A DNA stretch of 53,052 nt from Gracilaria gracilis (taxonomy: Eukaryota; Rhodophyta; Florideophyceae; Gracilariales; Gracilariaceae): assembly GCA_030374805.1 (NCBI GenBank), contig JARGSG010000016.1, positions 1 through 53,052 of the forward strand, read 5' to 3'. How positions within the stretch are numbered: the stretch's first letter is position 1; the number at the start of each line of letters is the position of its first letter. The notes below the pieces were generated by a model. That model ran no database searches and was not told where the DNA came from. It worked only from the letters and a program-made list of their open reading frames with translations. The position numbers and the translations under genes were made by a program. Positions 51,664 to 53,052 of this stretch are shown one piece after another.

Positions 51664-51845
51664 GACGTTTGGCGACTTTTAATCTAGACGAGCCCGCCAT
51701 TTTGCGAGGGAAATGGCCTTTACCCACACTAATTTAGGCCGCACTCGATGATGGGTATACCGCAAATAGTGTGGGTTATTGTAAGCCACATTAAATCTGT
51801 TACCACACTATTTAGACACCCCTCTAATCGCGGTCACTGGGTGTA

Positions 51846-53052
51846 GCGCTCTCGCCTTGCAAGAGGCCGACGGCTGTCAACCCCGTCCCTCAAGGCAAAG
51901 CAGGCCCGTATTTCTGACTGACTGACTACTATGCAAAAAGCACATGACTGTGACTGACTGACTTCATCGTTTGAGTAGTCAGTTTAAGTAGGCAAAGTGT
52001 ACATAAGAGATTAATTTGCTTACAAAGCTACACACAATAAAATTCAATCGGAAGCCGGATAGTGAGTAGAACAATTTTTGTTCGAACAGTAATTCTGTAG
52101 CAATTGGTTCACTGTCAATGTGGCTTAAAAAAGACCCCGTTATTGTCCTAAACTACTAATACATTGTGTGACACAGGAAAGCTCGCTTGAAAAAACGTAA
52201 ATACTTAAAAGCGACTACTTTTTGACTACTTTGACTGAATACCGCCAAATATGCTTGACGATTTGACTTTAAACCCGAAAAATAAGTAGTCAAAAATACA
52301 GACCTGGGGCAGAGCGACTATTTTTCCTATACCAATATAGCGGTTGCACTATTCAGCCCTAACAGCACAAAGTAATTCACAAGTGCATAAACTCACAGGC
52401 CAAAGAACAGGCCGGTACACAGTATTTTTAAACCAACACGTCTCCTGCTCCGCCACATTTTTTCAAGATAGAAATCGTGGTGCAGTCTTTCACAAACGTA
52501 AAGCGAAAAACAAAAAAAACAATAATCATAAAATCCCACACTCAGCTTCAGCATTAATTGATGTAGCGACGTCCATGTTTACACCAGTTAATTCCAAACC
52601 CAATTACAATGCACAAAAACCGTAGGACAAAAACCCATGTACTTATGTGGTGTAAAAGAGAAAGATTGTAAACCATACATAGTCAGTATAATTACTTTAC
52701 AAAACAAAACCTTATATCACAACACGAAACTGCAACAAAGAAATAGGATCAACACAGAAACAACTTATGAAAACAGGTGGACTGGTAGATGGTAGCTCTC
52801 AACACTTCTTCTTAAAATAAGTCAATATGCATCAAAGCAACCATTCTCCCCACATCTAGGAAGGAATTACTCTTTTCCAGTATTTCAGCAACCATTGGAC
52901 TTCTTGGGAAACGTTGCACCTGAACAATCTTTTTTTATGAAGTTCTCAAACGTGGTGCATTTTAAGATCGATGTGTCTGTTTTAACCAGAAATTTGTGGA
53001 TTCGTTCTTAGCGAAAGCGACGCCGAGCTATCATTTAGAGTCTTTGTGGCCT
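51846..53052. other. Region without recognised gene, copy B, to window end
   Basis: Counterpart of 14949-16156. Nothing recognised beyond short repeats and an ORF of 93 codons with no domain. Confidence 0.5.

Larger units (their letters stand above)
47335..51843. mobile_element. pogo/Tigger-type DNA transposon with nested insert, copy B
   Basis: 4509 bases, one C shorter in the right TIR than copy A. TA duplications at 47333-47334 and 51844-51845. Structure as at 10437-14946. Confidence 0.85.
36937..53052. repeat. 16-kb direct repeat, copy B
   Basis: Second copy of the block at 1-16156. It begins inside the integrase coding region only because the window itself begins there. Sequence upstream of 36937 continues the same gypsy pol gene without a visible junction. 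Copy B keeps the WD40 and Cys-rich reading frames open, so it is the better reference for those genes. Confidence 0.97.

Noticed and set aside
1..53052. CRISPR array, bacterial operon or organelle genome
   Set aside because: No regularly spaced short repeats, no Shine-Dalgarno-led gene chains, no rRNA, tRNA or organelle genes were recognised. The gene families are eukaryotic mobile elements.

Overview
The window looks like eukaryotic nuclear DNA dominated by mobile elements. It shows WD40-repeat and secreted cysteine-rich coding regions without obvious introns, TATA boxes, and at least eight different retro- or DNA-transposons, many nested or decayed. The intron-poor, mosaic GC composition (a very GC-rich WD40 gene beside AT-rich retroelement genes) would fit a red alga or another compact-gene protist. 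That placement is a low-confidence inference. No rRNA, tRNA, CRISPR array or bacterial operon was seen.

Layout. Bases 1-16156 (copy A) and 36937-53052 (copy B) are a near-identical direct repeat, and it runs to both ends of the window. The repeat period is about 36.9 kb, so the window behaves like about 1.44 turns of a 36.9 kb tandem unit or circle, or like an assembly overlap. Each copy holds in order: the 3' end of a Ty3/gypsy element (integrase end, two paralogous accessory ORFs, polypurine tract, start of LTR); a WD40 gene (+); a secreted Cys-rich protein gene (-) lying between a pair of inverted repeats; a foldback-like repeat array; a 1164-bp TTAA-flanked piggyBac-like element; and a 4.5-kb pogo-type element (TA target duplication) that carries inside it a separate 2.47-kb TIR-bounded element encoding a DUF7869-like protein. 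Copy B has intact WD40 and Cys-rich reading frames. Copy A has a cluster of small insertions between about 2.1 and 6.7 kb that break both.

The single-copy middle (16157-36936) holds: a decayed Ty1/copia fragment (-); an unrecognised gene with one in-frame stop (-); a decayed Tnp2/CACTA-type transposase (+); a DIRS-like tyrosine-recombinase retrotransposon (-), coding-complete on inspection, with split direct repeats and the unusual gene order recombinase-gag-RT/RNase H; about 4 kb of unrecognised ORFs; a broken BTB-like gene (-); a 1.03-kb MITE with three perfect 18-bp palindromes; a broken hydrophobic protein gene (+); and the 5'-truncated gypsy pol gene, which runs into copy B.

Most likely novel items: the TIR-bounded DUF7869 element nested in a pogo transposon, the recombinase-first DIRS element with split direct repeats, and the tandem accessory ORFs downstream of gypsy pol.
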